A stretch of DNA of 64,000 nt from Bermanella sp044597725 (lineage in GTDB: Bacteria; Pseudomonadota; Gammaproteobacteria; Pseudomonadales; Oceanobacteraceae), in the NCBI RefSeq assembly GCF_044597725.1, contig NZ_CP139003.1, positions 1,674,001 through 1,738,000 of the forward strand. The letters are read 5' to 3'. The notes beneath the pieces were generated by a model that was not told where the DNA came from, did not search any database, and saw only the letters and a program-made list of their open reading frames with translations. The translations under genes were made by a program, and so were the position numbers. Below, one piece after another: positions 15,268-23,614 of this stretch (positions are counted from its first letter, which is position 1; each line of letters starts with the position of its first letter).

Positions 15268-16230
15268 ATGGGCGCGGTTCAAGGGTATGACTTAATCGGT
15301 GATGTCCACGGCTGCGGCATCACGCTTTGCAAGCTACTCGAACAAATGGGCTACAGTAAACAATCTGGCGTCTATCAGCACCCCAGCCGCAAGGCAGTGT
15401 TTATTGGTGATATTGTTGATCGAGGGCCTAACATTCGCTTGGCACTCTCAGTTGTGCGAGATATGGTGGAACAAGGCCATGCTCACCTAATTATGGGTAA
15501 CCACGAATACAATGTGCTGGCATTTTGCACGCCTTCAAGAGTGGGTGGTTTACACCCTTATTTGCGCGATCACACCGCGCGCAATAGTTTTATTGTTAAA
15601 GAAACCTTACAGCAATTTGAACCGTTTCCCGTGGAATGGCGAGATCATTTAAACTGGTTTATGTCTCTGCCTTTATATTTGGAATTTGATCATTTTAGGG
15701 CCGTGCACGCATGTTGGGATGATAGTTTGATTACCGAAATGGAAAAGCGTTTTGGTCGCAATCATCTGGATGAAGAAATGCTCCATGCCAGTATGGATAC
15801 GTCAAGTTTTGAAGGTAAGTTAGTTGACCGTCTGACCCGTGGCACGGCACTTGAGCTGCCTGATGGTCGCAGCATTACTGCAAAAGATGGTTTTGTTCGT
15901 CATTTCTTTCGCACTAAGTTTTGGGAGAAAGATCCAGAAGTATACGAAGACATTGTCTTTCAACCTGATCCTTTACCAGAAGATATAGCCAAGCGCCCCA
16001 TTTCCGATGAAGATCGAGAACAACTTTTATATTATGGCCGAAAAGAAAAACCATTATTTTTTGGCCATTATTGGATGCAGGGCATACCCGGCCCCATTAT
16101 GAACAATATTGCATGCCTTGATTACAGTGCTGTGAAATATGGTCGCCTCGTTGCCTATCGTATGGATAGTGAAACACACATAGATCCAAATAAATTCTGT
16201 TGGGTTCGAGTGGAGCGTAACGAAGATTAA
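15268..16230 (+). CDS. Metallophosphoesterase (PPP-type)
   Basis: A calcineurin-like phosphoesterase of 320 residues with all motifs: GDVHG near residue 12, GDIVDRGP near 47, GNHE near 77 and the later His in FGHYWM near 270. This fits the bis(5'-nucleosyl)-tetraphosphatase/PrpA-like group, which may act on phosphoproteins or dinucleotides. The start at 15268 has GGAG about 10 bases upstream and follows the nadK stop by one base; longer frames running into nadK are not needed. Confidence 0.87.
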   Translation: MGAVQGYDLIGDVHGCGITLCKLLEQMGYSKQSGVYQHPSRKAVFIGDIVDRGPNIRLALSVVRDMVEQGHAHLIMGNHEYNVLAFCTPSRVGGLHPYLRDHTARNSFIVKETLQQFEPFPVEWRDHLNWFMSLPLYLEFDHFRAVHACWDDSLITEMEKRFGRNHLDEEMLHASMDTSSFEGKLVDRLTRGTALELPDGRSITAKDGFVRHFFRTKFWEKDPEVYEDIVFQPDPLPEDIAKRPISDEDREQLLYYGRKEKPLFFGHYWMQGIPGPIMNNIACLDYSAVKYGRLVAYRMDSETHIDPNKFCWVRVERNED

Positions 16231-16231
16231 T

Positions 16232-17023
16232 ATGTATCACGCGCTAACATGTGAGAAAGACGAAAATATAGAGCCAATTCTGAAGCAGCTTGATAAAGAA
16301 AACATTGAGTATCAGCTGCAACCAACAGAAGTAGGCCAGCATTTATATTTAGCCGATGAAACATTTGTAGAACCGGTGAAATCGTTTTATTTGAACTATA
16401 AAGCCAGCACTCAGCGAACCTTAAGTATTTCGAATATGAAAAAGGTGCCATTAACGGTTACGGTTTTGCTGGCGGTTTTTTTCGGAGCCTTGGTTACACA
16501 GTTGGGTGCGGATAATCGTGAATGGTTTTTTATTGCCGATTTTAGTTACTCGCCGCCACAGTGGTGGCTGTATGATTGGCCTCAGCAAGCGTGGTTTAGC
16601 ATTAGCCCAATCTTTTTACATTTTGGCGTTGAGCACATTATATTTAACAGTTTAGCCTTTTGGTATTTATCATCGGTATTAGAGCGAGAACTGGGTAAGC
16701 CAGTATGGGTTGCGGGTATATTGGTTTTAGCCTTGGTGAGTAACTATGCCCAGTTGCTTACTTCAGGGCCATTATTTGGTGGTCTGTCTGGCGTGGTTTA
16801 CGGACTCATTGCATTTGCTTGGGTTTATCAAAGTACGGTACGTCATCTATTCATACCCAATGGTCTTTTTTATCTGGCAAGTGGATGGCTTATTTTAGGT
16901 TACACGCCGTTCTTTACATGGATTGGTATGGGCAGCATGGCTAACACTGCACATTTATCCGGGCTCCTTTGCGGATTTGCTTGGTTTTTAATTTATCGAA
17001 CAATTTATTGGATGAAGTCATAA
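16232..17023 (+). CDS. glpG: GlpG-type rhomboid intramembrane protease
   Basis: 263 residues: a soluble N-terminal domain of about 65 residues, then six membrane helices. The nucleophile motif GGLSGVVYGL is near residue 186 and the catalytic His in NTAHLSGL near 235. The cytoplasmic N-terminal domain and length fit GlpG. It is the second rhomboid protease in the window, the other being the rhombosortase. It starts one base after the phosphatase gene and its TAA overlaps the next ATG by one base. Confidence 0.88.
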   Translation: MYHALTCEKDENIEPILKQLDKENIEYQLQPTEVGQHLYLADETFVEPVKSFYLNYKASTQRTLSISNMKKVPLTVTVLLAVFFGALVTQLGADNREWFFIADFSYSPPQWWLYDWPQQAWFSISPIFLHFGVEHIIFNSLAFWYLSSVLERELGKPVWVAGILVLALVSNYAQLLTSGPLFGGLSGVVYGLIAFAWVYQSTVRHLFIPNGLFYLASGWLILGYTPFFTWIGMGSMANTAHLSGLLCGFAWFLIYRTIYWMKS

Positions 17024-17283
17024 TGAATATCGACGATTTAATTGCTTCTATGACCCCAGAAATATACAAAAATATGCGAGATGCAGTAGAGCTTGGCCGC
17101 TGGGGTGATGGTCGAGCCATGACAGCAGAACAAAAAACGCATAGCCTAGAGGCGCTTATACGCTATGAACATTTGCATAACATTCCTGAAGAGCAAAGAG
17201 TTGGCTATGTCGATACCAGTAATAAAAAGAAAAAGTCAGCGGCTACAAGCGATGATACTCAACCCTTAAAGATTATTAAATAA
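17023..17283 (+). CDS. YeaC-like protein (DUF1315)
   Basis: An 86-residue protein matching DUF1315: IDDLIASMTPEIYKNMRDAVELGRWGDGRAMT and SLEALIRYEHLH. The C-terminus is a charged tail with a KKKK run. Start chosen at the ATG in TAATG, overlapping the glpG stop; an ATG upstream at 16969 would lie within glpG in another frame. Function unknown. It commonly travels with the DUF2797 gene that follows. Confidence 0.85.
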   Translation: MNIDDLIASMTPEIYKNMRDAVELGRWGDGRAMTAEQKTHSLEALIRYEHLHNIPEEQRVGYVDTSNKKKKSAATSDDTQPLKIIK

Positions 17284-17284
17284 T

Positions 17285-18112
17285 ATGCAGTACCAAGGAC
17301 ACTTGAAAAAAATGGCCGTTACGGTTGAGGGGCAGTCAGCGCGATATGCATTACGTCTGGATGAGCAACAGATATCACTAGTCGATGCCATAGGTAAACA
17401 TATAACGATTTCGTTTTTGGATGAAATTCACTGCCAAGCATGTGGGCGCAAGAGCAAGAAGAGTTTTAGCCAAGGGTTTTGTTACCCGTGCTTTAAACGC
17501 TTACCGCAATGCGATACGTGCATTATGAGCCCAGAAAAATGTCATTATGAAAAAGGGACGTGTCGCGACGCAAAATGGGGCGAAGAGTTTTGTATGCAAG
17601 ATCATATTGTATACTTGGCCAATTCATCCGGCATAAAAGTGGGGATTACTCGGCATAGTCAAATTCCCACCCGTTGGCTTGACCAAGGCGCAAGGCAAGC
17701 GTTGCCGATTGCCCGTGTAGCTTCAAGACATTTGTCTGGGCTACTGGAAGTTATTATAAAACAGCATGTTGCCGATAAAACCAATTGGCGTGCATTGTTG
17801 AAGCAAGACACGGCCTTGATCGATCTTGCGGCAAAACGTGATGAATTATTTGAAATGTGTCACGAAGAAATTGAAGAGTTGCAAGGGTATTACGGCTTGC
17901 AAGCGGTTCAGCTGCTGTATGATGGTGAAGAGCAGCAATTTGAATACCCCGTGACAGAGTATCCAACTAAGGTGACCAGCTTGAACTTGGATAAAACACC
18001 GCAGGTAAGTGGTAAGCTCATGGGCATAAAGGGCCAGTATTTGATATTGGATACTGGCGTCATTAATTTACGTAAATATACATCGTATCTCGTATCCGTA
18101 GATATTGAATAG
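17285..18112 (+). CDS. DUF2797 zinc-binding, GIY-YIG-like protein
   Basis: 275 residues matching DUF2797. A Cys-rich zone (about 50-105) has CQACGRKSKKSF, CYPCF, CDTCIM and two further Cys, consistent with zinc ribbons. It is followed by VYLANSSGIKVGITR and RWLDQGA (about 112-140), which reads like the start of a GIY-YIG nuclease core. No catalytic claim can be made from this alone. The C-terminal part is beta-rich with no motif I recognise. It lies one base after yeaC and is probably cotranscribed from nadK. Confidence 0.78.
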   Translation: MQYQGHLKKMAVTVEGQSARYALRLDEQQISLVDAIGKHITISFLDEIHCQACGRKSKKSFSQGFCYPCFKRLPQCDTCIMSPEKCHYEKGTCRDAKWGEEFCMQDHIVYLANSSGIKVGITRHSQIPTRWLDQGARQALPIARVASRHLSGLLEVIIKQHVADKTNWRALLKQDTALIDLAAKRDELFEMCHEEIEELQGYYGLQAVQLLYDGEEQQFEYPVTEYPTKVTSLNLDKTPQVSGKLMGIKGQYLILDTGVINLRKYTSYLVSVDIE

Positions 18113-18150
18113 TACATTTGTTTCATTAAAGCACTCAAAAGGTAGCCTCC

Positions 18151-20790
18151 ATGAAAGACGCACAGCCAAAAGCCATTTATCTAAAAGATTATCAGCCACC
18201 GGCTTTTACCATAGAACACACAGATTTAACCTTTGATATTCAAGAGGCGTATACCGAAGTCACGTCGACAATGACACTGGTGGGTAAACAGCCCGGCGCG
18301 CTTAGTTTAAACGGCCAAGATTTAGAATTGGTTTCGGTGCAAGTCGATGAACAGCTATTAAGTGATAGCGACTATAAGCTTGAGGATGAAACACTGGAAA
18401 TTATTTCCGTGCCAGCTGAAGCTAAAGTCACAATTAAAACCCGCATAGAGCCACAAAATAATACGGCGCTTGAGGGCTTGTATAAATCATCGGGTATGTA
18501 TTGTACGCAATGTGAGGCAGAAGGTTTTCGTCGGATAACCTATTTCTTAGATCGCCCAGACGTGATGAGCGTATACGATGTCACGATTATTGCCGATAAA
18601 GCTAAATACCCTGTACTGCTTTCAAATGGAAACCTAGTTAAAAGTGAAGACCTAAGCGATGGTCGTCATCTTGCCCATTGGCACGACCCACATAAAAAAC
18701 CATGCTACTTGTTCGCGCTTGTAGCGGGCGATTTAAAACACATTGAAGATCAGTTCACCACCATGAATGGAACTGACGTAACGCTGCGTATTTATGTTGA
18801 GCCGCAAAACATAGATAAGTGCGACTTTGCCATGGATGCCTTGAAGCGCTCAATGAAATGGGATGAAGAAAAATACGGTCGTGAATACGATCTTGATATT
18901 TTTAACATCGTAGCCGTTGATGATTTCAATATGGGGGCGATGGAAAATAAGAGCCTTAATATATTCAACTCTTCTTGTGTACTAGCCAATCCAGAAACAG
19001 CAACAGACAGTGCATATAGTCGTATTGAAGCCATTGTTGCCCATGAGTATTTTCACAATTGGAGTGGTAACCGTGTAACGTGCCGTGATTGGTTCCAATT
19101 GAGCTTGAAAGAAGGTTTTACCGTTTTTCGTGACTCTCAATTTTCCGCTGATATGAGCTCGCCAGTGGTCAAGCGCATAGACGATGTGAATATCCTACGT
19201 ACTGCGCAATTCGCCGAAGATGCTGGTCCTATGGCCCATCCTATTCGTCCTGCTTCATTTATTGAAATATCGAATTTTTATACGTTAACCATTTATGAAA
19301 AAGGGTGTGAAGTGGTGCGTATGATTCATAACTTATTAGGTGAAGATAAATTCCGTGCCGGTTCCGATTTGTATTTTGAACGTCATGATGGACAAGCGGT
19401 TACCACAGAAGAATTTGTTAAGGCCATGGAAGATGCTAGTGGTATCGACTTAAGCCAATTCCGTAATTGGTACCATCAAGCAGGTACGCCCGAGTTGCAT
19501 ATTAGTGATGAATATGATGCCGCTGCTGGTCAATACTTATTACATGTTAAGCAAACCTGTCGACCTACCGCAGAAACAGATGAAAAGAAACCGTTTCATA
19601 TTCCATTAGCGCTTGGCTTACTTGAAGCAGATGGCAGTGATGCAAATATTGAGCTGGTATCTGATGGTGAGTTTAATACCGAAACACAAGTATTAAGTAT
19701 CAAAAAGCCAGAGCAGACGTTTGTATTTAAAGGCGTAACCAATAAACCGGTACCGTCATTACTGCGTGATTTTAGTGCGCCAGTTAAATTGCATTATGAT
19801 TATTCGCGTGAGCAGTTACTGTTCTTGATGGCCAATGATAGCGATGGATTTAATCGTTGGGATGCAGGCCAGTCCTTAGCCACTGATATCATTATGCAGT
19901 TGACCGATGATGTATTGGCGGGTAGTCCGCTTAAGCTAGATGAGCGTTTAATTGACACTTATCGTCAGCTATTAACTGAGCCTACAAACGATAAAGCCAT
20001 GCTGTGCAAAATGCTGACACTGCCGAGTTTGGCATTTCTATTAGAACAGGCTGCACCAGCCCATGTGCATGCAATATACACGGCTCGCACGTATGTTCGT
20101 CAAATGATTGCTAACCAATTACATGACGAATTCGCAGCGTGCTATCACGATTGTCATGACAGCACGCCGTATCATTACAGCGCCCAAGAAATGGGTAAAC
20201 GTAGCTTGAAAAACTTGTGTCTAGCCTACCTGTTGGAGAGTGATCAAGGTGATTATTCGCAGCTAGCCCTAGAGCAATTTGAAGCATCGGATAACCTGAC
20301 CGATCAGCATGCTGCGCTTACAGCTCTTACGAATAGTCGCTATCAGGCGATTGCTCAGCCCTGTGTACAGAATTTTTATGAAAAATGGCAGGATGAGCCC
20401 TTAGTAGTTAACCTTTGGTTGAGTATGCTAGCAAGCAGCGATCGCCTAGAAGGTATTGTCGGCGTGAATGCACTGATTGATCACCCTGGATTTGATATCA
20501 AAAACCCTAACAAGGTGCGCTCTGTGATTGGAAGCTATTGTGCCCAGAATCTGCGCCATTTCCATGCTCAGAACGGCGAGGGCTACAACTGGTTGGCAGA
20601 CAAAATTATCGAGTTGGACGGCATAAACCCTCAGGTCGCTGCTCGCTTAGTTACGCCGCTTACTAAATGGCAGCGTATTGCTGGCAGCAATAGTGAAATG
20701 ATGGAAAAAGCCCTTGTAAGGATCCAAGAAGTACCGAGTTTGTCAAAAGACGTGTACGAAATTGTTAGTAAAAGCCTTTTGACCGCATAA
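18151..20790 (+). CDS. pepN: Aminopeptidase N
   Basis: M1-family alanyl aminopeptidase of 879 residues, the size of E. coli PepN. The substrate-binding GAMEN motif is seen as NMGAMENKSLNIF near residue 263, the zinc motif HEYFH (HExxH) near 300 with the third ligand Glu about 19 residues on in LKEGFTVFRD. It removes N-terminal residues from peptides in the cytoplasm. AAGGT lies nine bases before the ATG. The downstream hairpin at 20799 ends transcription. Confidence 0.96.
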   Translation: MKDAQPKAIYLKDYQPPAFTIEHTDLTFDIQEAYTEVTSTMTLVGKQPGALSLNGQDLELVSVQVDEQLLSDSDYKLEDETLEIISVPAEAKVTIKTRIEPQNNTALEGLYKSSGMYCTQCEAEGFRRITYFLDRPDVMSVYDVTIIADKAKYPVLLSNGNLVKSEDLSDGRHLAHWHDPHKKPCYLFALVAGDLKHIEDQFTTMNGTDVTLRIYVEPQNIDKCDFAMDALKRSMKWDEEKYGREYDLDIFNIVAVDDFNMGAMENKSLNIFNSSCVLANPETATDSAYSRIEAIVAHEYFHNWSGNRVTCRDWFQLSLKEGFTVFRDSQFSADMSSPVVKRIDDVNILRTAQFAEDAGPMAHPIRPASFIEISNFYTLTIYEKGCEVVRMIHNLLGEDKFRAGSDLYFERHDGQAVTTEEFVKAMEDASGIDLSQFRNWYHQAGTPELHISDEYDAAAGQYLLHVKQTCRPTAETDEKKPFHIPLALGLLEADGSDANIELVSDGEFNTETQVLSIKKPEQTFVFKGVTNKPVPSLLRDFSAPVKLHYDYSREQLLFLMANDSDGFNRWDAGQSLATDIIMQLTDDVLAGSPLKLDERLIDTYRQLLTEPTNDKAMLCKMLTLPSLAFLLEQAAPAHVHAIYTARTYVRQMIANQLHDEFAACYHDCHDSTPYHYSAQEMGKRSLKNLCLAYLLESDQGDYSQLALEQFEASDNLTDQHAALTALTNSRYQAIAQPCVQNFYEKWQDEPLVVNLWLSMLASSDRLEGIVGVNALIDHPGFDIKNPNKVRSVIGSYCAQNLRHFHAQNGEGYNWLADKIIELDGINPQVAARLVTPLTKWQRIAGSNSEMMEKALVRIQEVPSLSKDVYEIVSKSLLTA

Positions 20791-20798
20791 AATGCGTA

Positions 20799-20838
20799 AC
20801 CGATGGCGTATTTGGTTGTAGGCCATCGGTTTATTTTA
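20799..20838 (+). terminator. Terminator after pepN
   Basis: ACCGATGGC at 20799-20807 pairs with GCCATCGGT at 20822-20830, nine pairs, followed by TTATTTTA. A good Rho-independent terminator eight bases after the pepN stop. Confidence 0.8.
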
Positions 20839-20943
20839 TATGCTTACGCTACAACAAAAATAAAAGACTAAGAGTGGTACGCCTGTACTTCTCTTTCAGC
20901 AGCAGCTTGAGACGTCTGTCTGAAGCTGGAGGTATAATAAAAA

Positions 20944-22311
20944 ATGAATAAAACCGGTCTAGTTGTAACTGGGTTATGCTTAGCATTAGGCATAACAGCG
21001 CAAACCCATGCAGCGGTATCTAAACAAGAAGCAAGTAAGTTGGGTACAACACTTACCCCTATGGGAGCTGAACGTGCGGGTAACGCAGATGGCTCTATTC
21101 CCCCTTGGCGTGGTGGTATTCAATTTCCTCCAAGTAATTATCGTCAAGCAGGCCAGCATCATCCAGACCCGTTTCCTGAAGACGAGCCATTATTCGTTAT
21201 AACTGCCAAGAACATGGGCAAGTACGAGGAGCATTTGACTGACGGTCAAAAGGGCCTTCTTACCACCTATCCAGAAACATTTAAAATGCCTATCTACGAA
21301 ACTCGTAGAACCGCAGCAGCGCCACAATGGGTGTATGACAATACCTACAAAAATGCTACACGAGCGACCCTAGTAGAAGGTGGAAACGGTATCAAGAATG
21401 CTGTAGGCGGGGTTCCATTCCCAATTACCGATAATGCTTTGGAAATCATTTGGAACCACAATACGCGCTGGCGCGGTGAATATGCCGTACGTGAAGCATC
21501 GGAAGTGGCGGTTCAGCCCAATGGTTCTTACAGCTTGATCACAACGCAAGCAGAAATCGATTACAACTATTACCGTCGTGGGATTACACCGGCTGAACTG
21601 GATAACGTTCTTATTTATTACCTCTCTTTCACAAAGTCACCAGCGCGCTTAGCCGGTGGTGCGGTATTGGCACATGAAACCATGAATCAAGTGAAAGAAC
21701 CGAGACAAGCGTGGGGTTATAACGCAGGTCAGCGTCGTGTTCGTAAAGCACCTAACCTAGCCTACGATACTCCTGTTGCTGCAGCGGATGGTCTGCGTAC
21801 GATTGATGAAACTGACCTATTTAACGGCTCGCCTGATCGTTACAATTGGAAGCTTATCGGTAAAAAAGAAATATTTATTCCCTATAACAATTACCGAGTT
21901 GGTTCGCCGGAGGTAGAGTATTCCGAACTTCTCATGCCAGGGCACATCAATCCTGAGTATACACGTTACGAAAAGCATCGTGTTTGGGTGGTTGAAGCTA
22001 ACTTAAAACCAGATCAACGTCATATTTACCATAAACGTCGTTTCTATATCGATGAAGATACATGGGGCGCGGCGGTAATAGATCAATATGACGAACGTGG
22101 TGAGTTATGGCGTGTAAGTATGGCCTATCTCAAAAGCTACTATGAAATACCTGCGGTATGGACCAATATGGATGTCTTCCATGACCTCCAGTCTCGTCGC
22201 TATCATATTCAGGGCATGGATAACGAAGAGCCAACTACGATTGATTTTTCCCAAGAATCACCGGGTAAGCGCTACTTCACACCGCAAGAGCTTCGTCGTC
22301 GCGGTCGCTAA
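20944..22311 (+). CDS. DUF1329 outer-membrane-associated protein
   Basis: 455 residues with a signal peptide (about 1-23, THAA). The mature part matches DUF1329: LTPMGAERAGNADGSIPPW near the start, then YNYYRRGITPAE, GQRRVRKAPNLAYDTP and RRFYIDEDTWGAAVIDQYDERG. DUF1329 proteins have a LolB/LppX-like fold and usually sit with a DUF1302 protein, a YCF48 propeller and an MMPL transporter. Here the YCF48 and MMPL genes follow, but DUF1302 is absent from the window. A role in moving a hydrophobic compound across the envelope is inferred. GGAGG precedes the ATG. Confidence 0.85.
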   Translation: MNKTGLVVTGLCLALGITAQTHAAVSKQEASKLGTTLTPMGAERAGNADGSIPPWRGGIQFPPSNYRQAGQHHPDPFPEDEPLFVITAKNMGKYEEHLTDGQKGLLTTYPETFKMPIYETRRTAAAPQWVYDNTYKNATRATLVEGGNGIKNAVGGVPFPITDNALEIIWNHNTRWRGEYAVREASEVAVQPNGSYSLITTQAEIDYNYYRRGITPAELDNVLIYYLSFTKSPARLAGGAVLAHETMNQVKEPRQAWGYNAGQRRVRKAPNLAYDTPVAAADGLRTIDETDLFNGSPDRYNWKLIGKKEIFIPYNNYRVGSPEVEYSELLMPGHINPEYTRYEKHRVWVVEANLKPDQRHIYHKRRFYIDEDTWGAAVIDQYDERGELWRVSMAYLKSYYEIPAVWTNMDVFHDLQSRRYHIQGMDNEEPTTIDFSQESPGKRYFTPQELRRRGR

Positions 22312-22389
22312 TAATAAAAAAATTACTGGGCAATCTAGTCACGGTTGCCTAGGCTCAACTTACTTAAGTTTTAATGTTGGAGAAATAGC

Positions 22390-23604
22390 ATGCGTTCAAA
22401 GTATGCCATGCACACGAGAGCGGGAGTATTTGCTCGACTGATGCGTACGGGCGTTTATACCGCCATGATGCTAATTGGTTTGAATTCGGCCAGTCATGCA
22501 CAATGGCAAGACCCGTTAGAAACACCCGCCATGGAAACCCTTAAAGCCCATGATGAATTATTACTTGATATAACCTTAACCGGAGATCGATTAGTAGCTG
22601 TGGGCGCGCGCGGCCATATTATTTACAGTGATGATGATGGCTACACTTGGATGCAAGCGTCTGTTCCTGTGATTAATACGCTTACAGCTGTTTATTTTGT
22701 TGATCAAACAACCGGTTGGGCAATAGGTCATGACGCAGTCGTGTTGCGTACAGATGATGCTGGTGTCACATGGAATAAACAGTTTGATGGCTTTCGTGCT
22801 AACGAAATGGTGCTTCAACAGGCAAAAGAAACAAAAGACGAATACGAAGCCGAATTAAGTAAAGCAAAAGTTATGGGCAACCAAGCGCGTATTGAAGAAG
22901 CTGAAGAAAAGCTTGAGCGTGCCACATGGGCTATGGAAGATGCACAATACGATTTAGATACTGAATCGACTAAACCGTTACTGGATTTGTGGTTCAAAGA
23001 TAAAAACGAAGGTTTTGTTGTTGGTGCTTACGGCATGATCTTCAAGACCGTAGACGGTGGTAAAACATGGCGTGACTGGTCTGAAAACTCTGAAAACCCC
23101 AATCGTTTTCATTACAACGGCATTGCCCATGTTGGCGACAACCGTTTAATGATTGCTGGTGAAGCCGGTATGCTGCTGAAGTCATCAGATGGTGGCGATA
23201 CGTTTGAAAAGACTTTTAGTCCTTATGATGGCTCTTTCTTTGGCATAATTAATTTAGAAAGCCAAAACGTACAATTAGCATTTGGTTTGCGTGGTAATCT
23301 TGCCCGTACCGATACCTTTGGTTCAAGTTGGAAACTAATTAACACTGGCACAGAGCAAAGTCTTATTGGCGGTACCGACCGTCTTGGCCGTGTTGCTTAT
23401 ATCGTAGGAAATGGTGGTGCGTTTACTAAGGGAATTGATCTTGGCCGTAAGTGGGAGAGCACAATTCGCGAAGGCCGTGGTGGTGCAAGCGCTATCGTAG
23501 AAGCACCTGCCGGCCATTTTGTTATTGTGGGTGATGACGGTGTTGAATTGCTGGATAAAAGCGGCGAGCGCCTTGCAGTAACTGTTAAAAGTATAGAAGG
23601 CTAG
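22390..23604 (+). CDS. YCF48/HCF136-like periplasmic beta-propeller
   Basis: 404 residues with an N-terminal signal (about 15-38, SHA). Repeated propeller strands carry the S/T-x-D-x-G-x-T-W box: SDDDGYTW, RTDDAGVTW, KTVDGGKTW and KSSDGGDTF. Between the second and third blades (about residues 137-185) is a highly charged coiled-coil insert (VLQQAKETKDEYEAELSKAK to EEKLERATWAMED) that is unusual in a propeller. It sits between the DUF1329 and MMPL genes, so it probably serves the same envelope export machine. GGAGAAATAGC precedes the ATG. Confidence 0.83.
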   Translation: MRSKYAMHTRAGVFARLMRTGVYTAMMLIGLNSASHAQWQDPLETPAMETLKAHDELLLDITLTGDRLVAVGARGHIIYSDDDGYTWMQASVPVINTLTAVYFVDQTTGWAIGHDAVVLRTDDAGVTWNKQFDGFRANEMVLQQAKETKDEYEAELSKAKVMGNQARIEEAEEKLERATWAMEDAQYDLDTESTKPLLDLWFKDKNEGFVVGAYGMIFKTVDGGKTWRDWSENSENPNRFHYNGIAHVGDNRLMIAGEAGMLLKSSDGGDTFEKTFSPYDGSFFGIINLESQNVQLAFGLRGNLARTDTFGSSWKLINTGTEQSLIGGTDRLGRVAYIVGNGGAFTKGIDLGRKWESTIREGRGGASAIVEAPAGHFVIVGDDGVELLDKSGERLAVTVKSIEG

Positions 23605-23614
23605 GAATATATTT

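Noticed and set aside
22328..22349. GGCAA/TTGCC stem between the DUF1329 and YCF48 genes
   Set aside because: Five pairs with an 11-base loop and no T-run; the genes appear to form one operon.
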